Part shown: positions 24,785 through 31,598 of the stretch, piece by piece
Layout of the letters: each line of letters opens with the position of its first letter
Position numbering within the stretch: the stretch's first letter is position 1
IMG/VR virus record: IMGVR_UViG_3300027791_000055
Coordinates: 1-39,079 of that record
Reading direction: 5' to 3' (one strand)
Origin: a virus
Length of the DNA: 39,079 bases
Notes under the pieces: generated by a model
What the model saw: only the letters and a program-made list of their open reading frames with translations
Databases searched by the model: none
What the model was told of the DNA's origin: nothing
Translations under genes and position numbers: made by a program

Positions 24785-25579
24785 TTAAAACGGGATGTCG
24801 TCATCCTGTTGTACAGAAGAGGCAGTGGGGACACGCTCCTCTGAAGCAGCTTTCACTTCGCCCGCAGCGACACTGTCGCGGAAGGCTTTGGCTTCAAGCA
24901 TAAGATCGCGGCTACCTACAAGACCGACCTTCTCGACAGAAGGCGTGAACCATGTGCCTTGGTCATTGCTCTCTTCAACAGTGGTGATCTTCCACACTGT
25001 AGCGAACAGCGGAGGTACAACCATGGCCCCTGTCTTCGGGTTCTTGATCTTCTGCATTGCAATCTGGGTCTTCCAACGACGGCTGACCTTTAACTGCGTA
25101 GACTTCATGTCGATAACAGCAGGCTGATACGCGCCGTCTCCACCCAATACCAAGCAGTAGTGCTGGTCTGACTTGACCAACTCGTTGCCTGTTGGAAGGA
25201 TTTCCTTGGACCCAACGCGCGAGGTGCGCTGAAGGATCGGATCAGTAGGGTTGATCTCGCCGCGGAATCCGCCGCCTTGGTCACGAGGTGTGAACTCAAG
25301 ATACTTGGTGGTCTGGTAGCACGGTATGATAGTCACGCCGTCATCGCCCTTCCAGACTTCGCCAGTCACAGTGTTGAACATATCTCCCTGCTCCGCACCC
25401 TCGATGTACTCAGGCTTCTTCTTGCCAAGCTGTGGGGACAACGCTTGTAGTGCCCGAACAAACGGGATCTGCATTTCATCTGCGCCAAAGGCAGCACCCT
25501 CGCCTGCAAACTCAAGGATGTCATCCATGATGTCTGTGCTTAACTCTGCATTCTTTTTTGTTGCTACTTGATTAGCCAT
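24785..25579 (-). CDS. ssb: Single-stranded DNA-binding protein (phage type)
   Basis: A 264-residue protein ending DDDIPF, the same acidic-hydrophobic tip as bacterial SSB, which docks replication partners. The body has a conserved phage pattern: MQIPFVRALQALSPQLG, then GDMFNTVTGEVW and IIPCYQTTKYLEFTPRDQGGGF. I associate it with a phage ssDNA-binding family that does not resemble E. coli SSB in the core. It has an acidic, Ser/Ala-rich linker before the tip. TAATG couples it to the upstream gene. The following terminator suggests it is made in higher amounts than the downstream enzymes. Confidence 0.75.
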   Translation of the reverse strand: MANQVATKKNAELSTDIMDDILEFAGEGAAFGADEMQIPFVRALQALSPQLGKKKPEYIEGAEQGDMFNTVTGEVWKGDDGVTIIPCYQTTKYLEFTPRDQGGGFRGEINPTDPILQRTSRVGSKEILPTGNELVKSDQHYCLVLGGDGAYQPAVIDMKSTQLKVSRRWKTQIAMQKIKNPKTGAMVVPPLFATVWKITTVEESNDQGTWFTPSVEKVGLVGSRDLMLEAKAFRDSVAAGEVKAASEERVPTASSVQQDDDIPF

Positions 25580-26139
25580 TATGCTTTCCTCTTAATTACT
25601 GCTGTGTTTGATATAAATGCCCCGAACAGATCGAGGTCGATTGGTTTGCCGTCAGTGATGCGCTCTTTAACAAACGCCTTCAACGTGGACGGGTGAACAT
25701 GAGTCTTGGTCTTAGGATCGAATCCCTTGTCACGCAAGATGCCGATGACATCTCCCGCCACGTTGTCTTCTCCCTTGCCAAAGGACACAGTGACATCGTT
25801 CTTGATAATATCATCTAGACCATTGGACCTAAGCCAATCGAACGCCTGATCTTTGTTGGCGACAGGGATGGACGCGGCGATAATCATCTTCCGCTCCACG
25901 GTCATGCCGTCTACATCCAAACGTTCTACACCCATCTCATCCATCAAGGCTGGGATGTTCTCGACAGACAGCTTGTGTTTCTCTTGCTTCAGTGATTTCA
26001 AATGTGTCTCTGCATCTTCGATATCGTTCTCGACAGTGCGGAGATTGCGGACCAGTTGGCTGAGTTGCTTTCCAGTTCCTGTGTCAACTCGACTGACCGC
26101 GTCAGCCTCATCGAATATGTCTTCAAAAATGTCGTTCAT
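25579..26139 (-). CDS. Coiled-coil protein, first gene of replication operon
   Basis: A 186-residue acidic protein. Residues 25-60 (LVRNLRTVENDIEDAETHLK and following) form a clear coiled coil. The rest contains IPALMDEMGVERLDVDGM, FDWLRSNGLDDIIKNDVTV and HPSTLKAFVKERI, segments I recall from a protein encoded beside SSB in many phages, of unproven function. The order coiled coil then globular domain has a loose likeness to Gam-type nuclease inhibitors, but I cannot support that. GAGGAA lies before the start. It is the promoter-proximal gene, coupled by TAATG to the SSB gene. Confidence 0.7.
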   Translation of the reverse strand: MNDIFEDIFDEADAVSRVDTGTGKQLSQLVRNLRTVENDIEDAETHLKSLKQEKHKLSVENIPALMDEMGVERLDVDGMTVERKMIIAASIPVANKDQAFDWLRSNGLDDIIKNDVTVSFGKGEDNVAGDVIGILRDKGFDPKTKTHVHPSTLKAFVKERITDGKPIDLDLFGAFISNTAVIKRKA

Positions 26140-26215
26140 AAGTTTTTCCTCTTCAGGGTTGATTTGTGCGGCAGCCTCATGCTATCCGTACTAGAGACAA
26201 TAGTGGAGGTATATG
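26140..26215. promoter_or_regulatory. Divergent intergenic region between replication operon and SNF2 gene
   Basis: This 76-base gap separates two divergent starts, so promoters for both directions should be in or near it. On the plus strand TTGATT (from about 26159) and TATCCG are poor sigma70 matches, and on the minus strand TTGTCT has no good -10. Ribosome sites are clear: GGAGG at 26205-26209 (plus) and AGAGGAA (minus). No convincing promoter can be named. Confidence 0.4.
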
Positions 26216-27685
26216 ATGGATGTCAACTACAAATATAAATATAAACCATTCGATCACCAGACAGATGCACTAGATTATGGTTGGGACCGCACTGAGTTCG
26301 GGCTCTTCATGGAGATGGGCACAGGGAAATCAAAGGTCCTGATCGATAACATGGGCATGCTGTACCAAGCAGGAGAGATCAACTTCGCTTTGGTCATCGC
26401 ACCCAAGGGCGTGTATCGCAACTGGGTAGCCAAAGAGATACCCGAGCACATGTCCGACGACATACCGCACCGGGTGATTCGCTGGGTGTCAGGCCCAAAT
26501 AAGAAACAGCAAGAAGAAATGCGCTCGGTCCAAGATAAGTTCGAGGGGCTGACCATCTTCGTGATGAACGTAGAATCATTCTCCTCGCTCAAAGGACAGA
26601 AGGCAGGGAACTGGATGGCTCGTGCGCTTGGCGCAGGGGGCATGATAGCAATAGACGAATCAACAACAATCAAAAACCACAAGGCCAAACGCACTAAAGC
26701 TCTAATGAAAATAGCAGCCCAGTTCAAGTACAGAAGACTGTTGACAGGTTCCCCCGTAACAAAAAGCCCGATGGATATCTATTCGCAGTGCGAGTTCCTC
26801 CGCCCTGGGCTCTTGGGTTACGACTCATACTATGCTTTCCAGGGACGCTATGCTGTAGTGCAGCGCAAAACCATGGGCCAAGCCGCCTTCCAACAGATAG
26901 TAGGGTTCAAGAACCTCGACGAGCTAACCAAAAGGATCGACATGTTTTCCTTTCGGGTGCTCAAGAAGGACTGCCTCGATCTCCCCGACAAGATATACAC
27001 CGCACGTTACGTTGGCATGACCAAAGAACAGTTCGATATGTATGAACAGATCCGCAGGCATGCCATGGTCCTGTTGGATAGTGGCGAGATGTCCACGGCT
27101 CCCGCTGTGATCACGCAGATGCTTCGGCTCCAGCAGATCATGTCCGGGCATCTCAAGACTGATGACGGCGACATGCTGTACTTTCCATCCAAAAGAATGG
27201 AGGCGCTCGAAGAGATCATCAACGAGCATGACGGCAAAGCAATCATCTGGTCTCGGTTCCGCCACGATATCATCGGCATGACAGACATGCTAAACAAAAA
27301 GTTCGGCAAGGGCTGCGCTGTGTCATACTTCGGAGATACATCCGACGATGATCGAGCCGCAGCGGTGCTCAACTTCCAGAACCCTGATCATCCGCTAAAG
27401 TATTTTGTGGGCAATCCCGCCACCGCGGGCTACGGTCTGACTTTGACCGAGGCTAACCTCGTGGTATACTATGCCAACGACTTCAATCTTGAGACGCGCA
27501 TCCAATCAGAGGATCGGGCCCACAGGATCGGACAGAAAAACAACGTGACATACATCGACCTGATCTGCGAAGGCAGCATCGATGAACATATCGTTAAAGC
27601 ATTACGCACCAAGATCGACATCGGTGCAAAAGTTCTAGGAGAGGATGCAAGAGAATGGCTAAGTCTAAAACCCACGATGAAATGA
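26216..27685 (+). CDS. SNF2-family superfamily 2 ATPase/helicase
   Basis: A 489-residue SF2 protein of the SNF2 type. Motif I MGTGKS (residues 34-39), Ia IAPKGVYRNW, II IDEST (DEST at 147-150 instead of DEAH), III LLTGSP (175-180), IV AIIWSRFRHDI, V TAGYGLTLTEA and VI SEDRAHRIGQKN. The HRIGQ motif is diagnostic for SNF2-like motors, which translocate on duplex DNA. The ATG at 26216 is six bases after GGAGG; the ATG at 26213 is too close. It is divergent from the replication operon, so a role in replication, recombination or protein displacement is likely. Confidence 0.9.
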   Translation: MDVNYKYKYKPFDHQTDALDYGWDRTEFGLFMEMGTGKSKVLIDNMGMLYQAGEINFALVIAPKGVYRNWVAKEIPEHMSDDIPHRVIRWVSGPNKKQQEEMRSVQDKFEGLTIFVMNVESFSSLKGQKAGNWMARALGAGGMIAIDESTTIKNHKAKRTKALMKIAAQFKYRRLLTGSPVTKSPMDIYSQCEFLRPGLLGYDSYYAFQGRYAVVQRKTMGQAAFQQIVGFKNLDELTKRIDMFSFRVLKKDCLDLPDKIYTARYVGMTKEQFDMYEQIRRHAMVLLDSGEMSTAPAVITQMLRLQQIMSGHLKTDDGDMLYFPSKRMEALEEIINEHDGKAIIWSRFRHDIIGMTDMLNKKFGKGCAVSYFGDTSDDDRAAAVLNFQNPDHPLKYFVGNPATAGYGLTLTEANLVVYYANDFNLETRIQSEDRAHRIGQKNNVTYIDLICEGSIDEHIVKALRTKIDIGAKVLGEDAREWLSLKPTMK

Positions 27686-27897
27686 TCGAGTCTATCTGTG
27701 ATTACAAGAAGGGGTGGACTAACCTAGCTAACGCAACCAAGGAACTGGGGGAGCTAGCTGGGCTAACCCCTGATGTAGCGGCATCGCTGCTCAAAAGCAT
27801 GAAGCGAGATAACGTCACACAAATCCGCGGCTATAGTAAGGAACCCGCGCGGCTTGCCAAGAGTAAAATTGGAAGATCGAACGAGCCAAAAAAATAG
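27655..27897 (+). CDS. Small basic protein overlapping SNF2 gene end
   Basis: An 80-residue basic protein beginning MAKSKTHDEMIESICDYKKG, with a middle LANATKELGELAGLTPDVAA and ending GRSNEPKK. It overlaps the SNF2 gene by 31 bases, with AGGAGAGG upstream at 27638-27645. The overlap and strand make it a cotranscribed partner. The middle could be a helix-turn-helix-like fold, but it is not clear enough to name. Confidence 0.6.
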   Translation: MAKSKTHDEMIESICDYKKGWTNLANATKELGELAGLTPDVAASLLKSMKRDNVTQIRGYSKEPARLAKSKIGRSNEPKK

Positions 27898-27912
27898 CCC
27901 CCGTGAGGGGGC
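27888..27912 (-). terminator. Intrinsic terminator for the small-gene operon (minus strand)
   Basis: GCCCCC (27897-27902) and GGGGGC (27907-27912) form a stem around GTGA. On the minus strand the stem is followed by TATTTTTTT, complementary to the A-run 27888-27894, giving a classical terminator for the minus-strand operon. On the plus strand the stem begins at the stop codon of the small basic gene but has no T-run after it, so termination in that direction would be weak. Confidence 0.8.
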
Positions 27913-27924
27913 CAGTTGACAGTG

Positions 27925-27955
27925 AGGTGGTAGGCCACAGGCGTGGACCTACACC
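27925..27955. other. Imperfect hairpin after the small-gene operon
   Basis: GGTGGTAGGCCAC and GTGGACCTACACC pair over twelve base pairs with two single-base bulges around AGGC. It lies between the last gene of the minus-strand operon and its T-tailed terminator. It has no T-run of its own and could protect the 3' end of that mRNA. Confidence 0.55.
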
Positions 27956-27971
27956 GAGCAGTTCCTATAGT

Positions 27972-28145
27972 TTAAACTTGATCTCGATTTTCTGCAACAG
28001 CTTTGCGAATCAATACCGATAACTGGCGGGCCATGGACCGCTGCTCGCCTTCAGCTAACTCGCGCAGCAGTTCGTGGTCCTGTTTGATGAGGCCCACGTT
28101 CTGAAACTTCTGCTTGTCTTTGTCGTCTAACTTTTTCCGAGCCAT
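27972..28145 (-). CDS. 57-residue ribbon-helix-helix-like small protein
   Basis: ATG at 28145 is preceded by AGGAGGG, and the frame runs 57 codons. The product is charged: MARKKLDDKDKQKFQN, then LLRELAEGEQRSMARQLSVLI, then RKAVAENRDQV. The helix-turn-helix layout with a final ARQLSVLIRKA helix resembles small Arc/CopG-type proteins, though the usual N-terminal beta-strand is only weakly visible. Last gene of the minus-strand operon. A DNA-binding regulator is plausible, not shown. Confidence 0.65.
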   Translation of the reverse strand: MARKKLDDKDKQKFQNVGLIKQDHELLRELAEGEQRSMARQLSVLIRKAVAENRDQV

Positions 28146-28198
28146 GATGCCCTCCTATTTGTTGCCCACTTATAGAGCATACATTAGCAGGGCGCAAG

Positions 28199-28636
28199 TT
28201 AAACTCCCGACCAGATGTATGCAGGGACTAATGTGAAGTTCTTGTCCTCGCTTAAACACTTTTCAATCTCTTCATCGGTGAAACTTAAAATCTCAGCGAG
28301 CTCCGAGACCGTCATGGCATAACCCTCATTTCGCAGGTACTCTTTGATCTGATCCTCGGCTGGGACGGTCGGAGGTGTGGCATATAAATCCCCTTTGCCA
28401 ACAACAGCAACCCTGATCGCCCGCCATGGTGTCTCGTGCCGCTTGTCCTCGTAGTTCGGGATCGCATGGGCCTCGACAATGTCGCCCATCTCTAGCTCCA
28501 CCTTCTCTACCAACCTTTGGTTGAAGAATACTGAATCTCCATCCTCATTCGATCCGAACGCGCTGCCCGTATAGGACACTGACTCAATCATCACACGCAT
28601 CTTGTTAGTTTCGAATGCTTTTCTCATATCTTCCAT
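28199..28636 (-). CDS. Cold-shock-like OB-fold protein with C-terminal winged-helix-like part
   Basis: A 145-residue protein. Residues 15-78 (SVSYTGSAFGSNEDGDSVFF then LEMGDIVEAHAIPNYEDK) look like a cold-shock-type OB fold: the F-G-S-N-x-D-G-D-S-V-F-F phrase and the late GDIVEAHAIPN strand are characteristic. The C-terminal ~45 residues (QIKEYLRNEGYAMTVSELAEI then FTDEEIEKCLSE) resemble a winged helix. RNA or single-strand DNA binding is inferred. AGAGGAA lies upstream of the start. It is four bases after the preceding gene. Confidence 0.55.
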   Translation of the reverse strand: MEDMRKAFETNKMRVMIESVSYTGSAFGSNEDGDSVFFNQRLVEKVELEMGDIVEAHAIPNYEDKRHETPWRAIRVAVVGKGDLYATPPTVPAEDQIKEYLRNEGYAMTVSELAEILSFTDEEIEKCLSEDKNFTLVPAYIWSGV

Positions 28637-28640
28637 GTTT

Positions 28641-28982
28641 CTATTCCTCTTCGTTGTTTGTTTGTGTTCCGGCTACTTCTTCCAGAGCCCTGGGTAATCC
28701 ATATCGTCTCTTGATGTCGCTCACTGCCTGCTGGCTAATGCCCAACAGTTCCCCGATCTGACGCCCAAGCATCTTATCAAGCAGCATCCGGTTGATAATC
28801 TCCGCTTGCTTCGAGAGCTTCAGGGTCTTGCGAACCCCGCCAAACTTCCCGCACATGTCACCGTTCTTCTGGTGTGCGCTGCGCTCACGCGCCAAAGGGT
28901 TTCCCTTCTTATCAATTACCAACTGCTTGAGCCAAAGACTGCGATAGTAATCCTCGAATACAGCCTGCTTTCCTGTGCTCAT
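28641..28982 (-). CDS. Helix-turn-helix protein (113 aa)
   Basis: A 113-residue basic protein. Its C-terminal part has a helix-turn-helix pattern: LLDKMLGRQIGELLGISQQA followed by VSDIKRRYGLP. The N-terminal part holds aromatic and Lys-rich segments (YYRSLWLKQLVIDKKGNP) and a KNGDMCGKFGG loop. The end is acidic (NNEEE). It is coupled to the previous gene by ATGA. A phage-encoded transcription regulator is the likely call; the exact family is unknown to me. Confidence 0.65.
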   Translation of the reverse strand: MSTGKQAVFEDYYRSLWLKQLVIDKKGNPLARERSAHQKNGDMCGKFGGVRKTLKLSKQAEIINRMLLDKMLGRQIGELLGISQQAVSDIKRRYGLPRALEEVAGTQTNNEEE

Positions 28983-29167
28983 ATGTTCTTACCTTCTTTG
29001 CGTAACGTGCGGGTAAAGGCCTTCAAGTCCTCCACCGCATGCCAGTATTGGTTTTCTGTCAACGGGTGCGTGTCCCGCCTGTGTCGTTCCTGTTGTAATC
29101 GATCCACCTGATTGCGAAGGAAGGTCAAAACTGATTCTTGAGACGGGTTCAGCTTCTTATCTTCCAT
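28979..29167 (-). CDS. Small coiled-coil protein, 62 aa
   Basis: A 62-residue charged helical protein with LTFLRNQVDRLQQERHRRDT and DLKAFTRTLRKEGKNI. Heptad-like spacing of Leu/Val suggests a short coiled coil. AGGAAG precedes it within the end of the upstream gene, and its TGA overlaps the next ATG (ATGA). Function unknown. Confidence 0.55.
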   Translation of the reverse strand: MEDKKLNPSQESVLTFLRNQVDRLQQERHRRDTHPLTENQYWHAVEDLKAFTRTLRKEGKNI

Positions 29168-29168
29168 A

Positions 29169-29561
29169 TCAATTCATCTTCCTCTTAGCTTCCGCCTTGA
29201 CCCTGCCTTTAGCAACGTTCGAGGAAACATGCGCCAACATATTAAAGCCCGTGACCATGTCCTCTGGGTCCCAGTACTTCGCAGCGAAATTCATCAACGC
29301 GGCACTGACCTCCGAGTGATCCATGTCAGGCATCATCTTCGCCAAGTTGTCCATCAACCTAGCTTTCTCCAACGTGCCCTCCGGATAAAACTCAACATGC
29401 TCCGAATTGCTGCCATCGCAAACAACAGACACCGTCCAATAGTTCACGCCCTCTGATTCATCCATCTCGGCAATCCAATCAATCACCTCGTGCCATGTGT
29501 CCACAAAGTTATGACCGTTCGACGGCACATGCTGCAACTTGCTCCACGTTATTTGGTACAT
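29169..29561 (-). CDS. Conserved hypothetical protein, 130 aa
   Basis: A 130-residue acidic protein, MYQITWSKLQHVPSNGHNFV, with YWTVSVVCDGSNSEHVEFYPEG reading as a beta-hairpin and a helical C-terminus around GFNMLAHVSSNVAKG. The ATG at 29561 shares a base with the stop of the upstream GTG gene (TAATG) and has AAGGAG upstream, so a longer start at 29588 is unlikely. No family recognised. Confidence 0.6.
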   Translation of the reverse strand: MYQITWSKLQHVPSNGHNFVDTWHEVIDWIAEMDESEGVNYWTVSVVCDGSNSEHVEFYPEGTLEKARLMDNLAKMMPDMDHSEVSAALMNFAAKYWDPEDMVTGFNMLAHVSSNVAKGRVKAEAKRKMN

Positions 29562-29722
29562 TACTTTTTCTCCTTGGTTAATTCCCACGGCGTTGCTGCC
29601 AGGGTTACTGGTTTGGTTTTCCGGCCCCGGGTTGCCGTTGCTACTGCAACTGCGATCCGGTGCTTGGTGCTCGGGGCAAGTGGTGGCTTGCCAGGTTTGA
29701 ACTTACTCCAAACAGCCTTCAC
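29561..29722 (-). CDS. 53-residue basic protein with GTG start
   Basis: GTG at 29722 overlaps the stop of the previous micro-gene by four bases (GTGA), and its TAA shares a base with the next ATG (TAATG). The product is highly basic, MKAVWSKFKPGKPPLAPST, then an Ala/Val/Thr-rich TKHRIAVAVATATRGRKTK and a Trp near the end. Both junctions are coupled, which is the main evidence. Function unknown; nucleic-acid contact would fit the charge. Confidence 0.5.
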   Translation of the reverse strand: MKAVWSKFKPGKPPLAPSTKHRIAVAVATATRGRKTKPVTLAATPWELTKEKK

Positions 29723-29787
29723 CACAAATCTCCGAAAACCTTCGCAAATACTTCGTCTAGTATATCATCCATCTGCTTATTTGTCAT
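29719..29787 (-). CDS. 22-residue micro-gene
   Basis: ATG at 29787 is preceded by GGAGGACGAAG and lies inside the end of the upstream gene; the frame ends at 29719, overlapping the GTG start of the next gene. The product, MTNKQMDDILDEVFAKVFGD and LW, is an acidic amphipathic helix. It may be a real micro-protein or a leader that couples ribosomes to the GTG start downstream. Confidence 0.4.
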   Translation of the reverse strand: MTNKQMDDILDEVFAKVFGDLW

Positions 29788-29992
29788 CTTCGTCCTCCCT
29801 CCATAAATCAAACTGATACGGGTGCGTCACCATCTCCCGCTGCGCGTCAACAATCCCAACCTCATCGCTGGGAATGCCCTCTCGTTCCGATATCTCTGCT
29901 TTCGCTAGCTCCTTCGCTTCAACCCCGTGCCTCGCATCAACCCAAACAGTGCGCGAAACAACGAACTCACAGGTTACCTCATACGTTGCCAT
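29777..29992 (-). CDS. Small protein, 71 aa, unknown
   Basis: A 71-residue protein beginning MATYEVTCEFVVSRTVWVDA, a beta-type N-terminus, followed by a helical charged part (AKELAKAEISEREGI) and an acidic tail DEDDK. It overlaps its neighbours by 14 and 11 bases. The layout of a beta-strand pair followed by a helix is common in small phage DUF proteins; no specific family is recognised. Confidence 0.6.
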   Translation of the reverse strand: MATYEVTCEFVVSRTVWVDARHGVEAKELAKAEISEREGIPSDEVGIVDAQREMVTHPYQFDLWREDEDDK

Positions 29993-30854
29993 AGTTGTTC
30001 CCTAACTTCGGTGCATGATAACTCTTCTTCACCCCATACGCAGGGTGCCCAGACCAAAACCCAGAGATCCATTTGTAAGGCTTGCCGTCCTTGCGTATCA
30101 CAACATCATCCCAATGATCTTGACCTCTGCGCCAATGACCTCGCGTGTAGTGAAGAGGCATATGCCAGCCACATTTATCGCTGTCGTCTTTTGCTTTAAC
30201 AGGCTTGGTAATGTCCCATTCGATCTTATGCCACGCATCTACAGATATGCCATGACCTTTACGCATCTGCTTGCGTACCTGTCGTGTCCCCGCCTTACCT
30301 CGGACAACGTACCTCGGTTCGTTAATTAAACTTATTGCAAGTGCAATACTTACAACCGCGTTTGCCGTGAAGTTTTCAAAGTCGTCGCCCTTTCGTAGAG
30401 ACTCTCCTCCCATGAAAATTGAGTTGTTTTGTTCCTTGTCCGATATAATATACCCCCCAAAAATAATAGGCATATGCTTGTTAGAAACTCGCGTGATTAG
30501 GACACAAGGATATTTTTGTGTTTCATCAATCGCGTTTATTTCTCCCGCTTCAAACCTATTAACTATATATCCAGTCTCACTGTTGTTTAGATATAAAAAA
30601 CAAATGTCAGAGGGTGGTCGTGCATCTACAGGTAACCGAATCTCATCCAGAGTGTGATACGCTCCAAACAATTCACCTTTTACATCATCAATATATAAGG
30701 TTATGTCTCGATTGATCTCGTAAAAATCAGAAGCCCTGATGTCAGAGATAGCGGAATCTACGTCGTTCTTATCTGTGAAGTCGGTGCTTGGGTGCGTAAA
30801 AACTTTTTCATAGTTAGTTAAGATCGTTTGCACTGCCTCAATAACTCCGGTCAT
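29979..30854 (-). CDS. Conserved phage protein of unknown function, 291 aa, AT-rich 5' half
   Basis: The longest gene of this operon. The C-terminal ~90 residues have a recognisable phage pattern: MPLHYTRGHWRRGQDHWDDVV and KWISGFWSGHPAYGVKKSYH, a 'RGHWR...SGxWxGxPxxG' motif recalled from many phage proteins. The N-terminal 200 residues are unlike anything I know (AVQTILTNYEKVF, LYIDDVKGELFGAYH, IVNRFEAGEINAID). The start at 30854 follows GGAGG; the upstream frame would overlap the zinc-finger gene. Its DNA is much more AT-rich than its neighbours (about one third GC by hand count over 30481-30600), suggesting separate origin. Confidence 0.6.
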   Translation of the reverse strand: MTGVIEAVQTILTNYEKVFTHPSTDFTDKNDVDSAISDIRASDFYEINRDITLYIDDVKGELFGAYHTLDEIRLPVDARPPSDICFLYLNNSETGYIVNRFEAGEINAIDETQKYPCVLITRVSNKHMPIIFGGYIISDKEQNNSIFMGGESLRKGDDFENFTANAVVSIALAISLINEPRYVVRGKAGTRQVRKQMRKGHGISVDAWHKIEWDITKPVKAKDDSDKCGWHMPLHYTRGHWRRGQDHWDDVVIRKDGKPYKWISGFWSGHPAYGVKKSYHAPKLGNNYGNV

Positions 30855-31056
30855 CTTCATCCTCCAACGCGATCTCCCCGCTCCCGTCACAGGCCTCGCA
30901 ATGCCGCATCTCTTCATACGGCTCACCAACATCTCGGCTGAATGACTGAGACTTGAAGACCTCAACAGCCTCTAACCCCTCGCCATCGCACACCGGACAT
31001 GGGCCCACGCTATTCATTTCCTGTAGTTCCATTAGCCACGCTTTTACCTTACCCAT
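30838..31056 (-). CDS. DnaJ-like zinc-finger protein, 72 aa
   Basis: A 72-residue protein with two CxxCxGxG-type motifs: CPVCDGEG and CEACDGSGE, the signature of the DnaJ central zinc finger, here with a single pair of knuckles and an acidic tail (ALEDEDDRSY). A two-knuckle module would bind one zinc ion. Stand-alone forms are common in phages, function unclear. It has no J domain. It overlaps the coiled-coil gene upstream and the long AT-rich gene downstream. Confidence 0.75.
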   Translation of the reverse strand: MGKVKAWLMELQEMNSVGPCPVCDGEGLEAVEVFKSQSFSRDVGEPYEEMRHCEACDGSGEIALEDEDDRSY

Positions 31057-31201
31057 TATGTGTTCCTTTCATCCATTGTATGTCCCGAACTAATTCGGTT
31101 TTCTCTTTGGTTACTTGCTCTAATTTCTGCGTCAAACGCGCAATCTCTGTGCGCTGCTTGGCTATCTTACTCCTTAGTTGAGCCGTGACCGTGTCCTTCA
31201 T
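31049..31201 (-). CDS. 50-residue coiled-coil protein
   Basis: ATG at 31201 overlaps the previous TGA (ATGA), and the frame runs 50 codons into the next start. The product is MKDTVTAQLRSKIAKQRTEI followed by ARLTQKLEQVTKEKTELVRD, a nearly perfect heptad-like coiled coil. Short charged dimerising proteins are frequent among phage early genes. Function unknown; coupling and heptads make it likely real. Confidence 0.65.
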   Translation of the reverse strand: MKDTVTAQLRSKIAKQRTEIARLTQKLEQVTKEKTELVRDIQWMKGTHNG

Positions 31202-31413
31202 GACGTAGGCCGCGCCTTCGGACGCACCGTGTAGCCCGAAGCTACATCACTAGGTTTGCACTGCGCCATGCTGTCTCGGTACTCAGCGTAAATCGTAGGA
31301 TAAATCTCGTCCATCGCATTCGCACAGGTAGACTGATCCCGAAACAAAAACTCCGAAACAAAAGTTTGATCCTCGATTGTGTATGTCAACACAAGCATGT
31401 GCCAGAATATCAT
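31198..31413 (-). CDS. Small protein with hydrophobic N-terminus, 71 aa
   Basis: A 71-residue protein, MIFWHMLVLTYTIEDQTFVS, whose first ten residues are hydrophobic but too short for a clear membrane span. The rest is mixed, with two Cys (STCANAMDEI, MAQCKPSD) and a basic end. ATGA coupling links it to the zinc-ribbon gene upstream and to the coiled-coil gene downstream. Paired Cys might hint at a periplasmic disulphide, which I cannot support further. Confidence 0.55.
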   Translation of the reverse strand: MIFWHMLVLTYTIEDQTFVSEFLFRDQSTCANAMDEIYPTIYAEYRDSMAQCKPSDVASGYTVRPKARPTS

Positions 31414-31598
31414 TGTTCATCCTCCTCGAATATTGAGTCGCCCAGTTCTTCGGGGACTTCTACTGTTACTGATCTATAGTCGCACTTGGCGCACTTCCTC
31501 TTGCGCCGTATGGTTTGGAACCCGTACTTATTATGCGGTCTGCTGTCCCATGTTATTAGTTTGTGGTTACAGTCGGGGCAGTGTGATACGCTGTTCAC
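31410..31598 (-). CDS. NrdR-like zinc-ribbon protein, 62 aa
   Basis: A 62-residue zinc ribbon: CPDCNHKLITWDSRP, then IRRKRKCAKCDYRSVTVEVP. The arrangement CxxC, DSRP, IRRxRxCxxC and aromatic T-x-E matches the N-terminal zinc ribbon of NrdR, the repressor of ribonucleotide reductase genes, but the ATP-cone domain is absent; an acidic tail (EELGDSIFEEDEQ) follows. The GTG at 31598 overlaps the previous stop as GTGA and has GAGGAGG upstream, so I use it; an in-frame ATG at 31628 is deep inside the upstream gene. Confidence 0.7.
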   Translation of the reverse strand: MNSVSHCPDCNHKLITWDSRPHNKYGFQTIRRKRKCAKCDYRSVTVEVPEELGDSIFEEDEQ

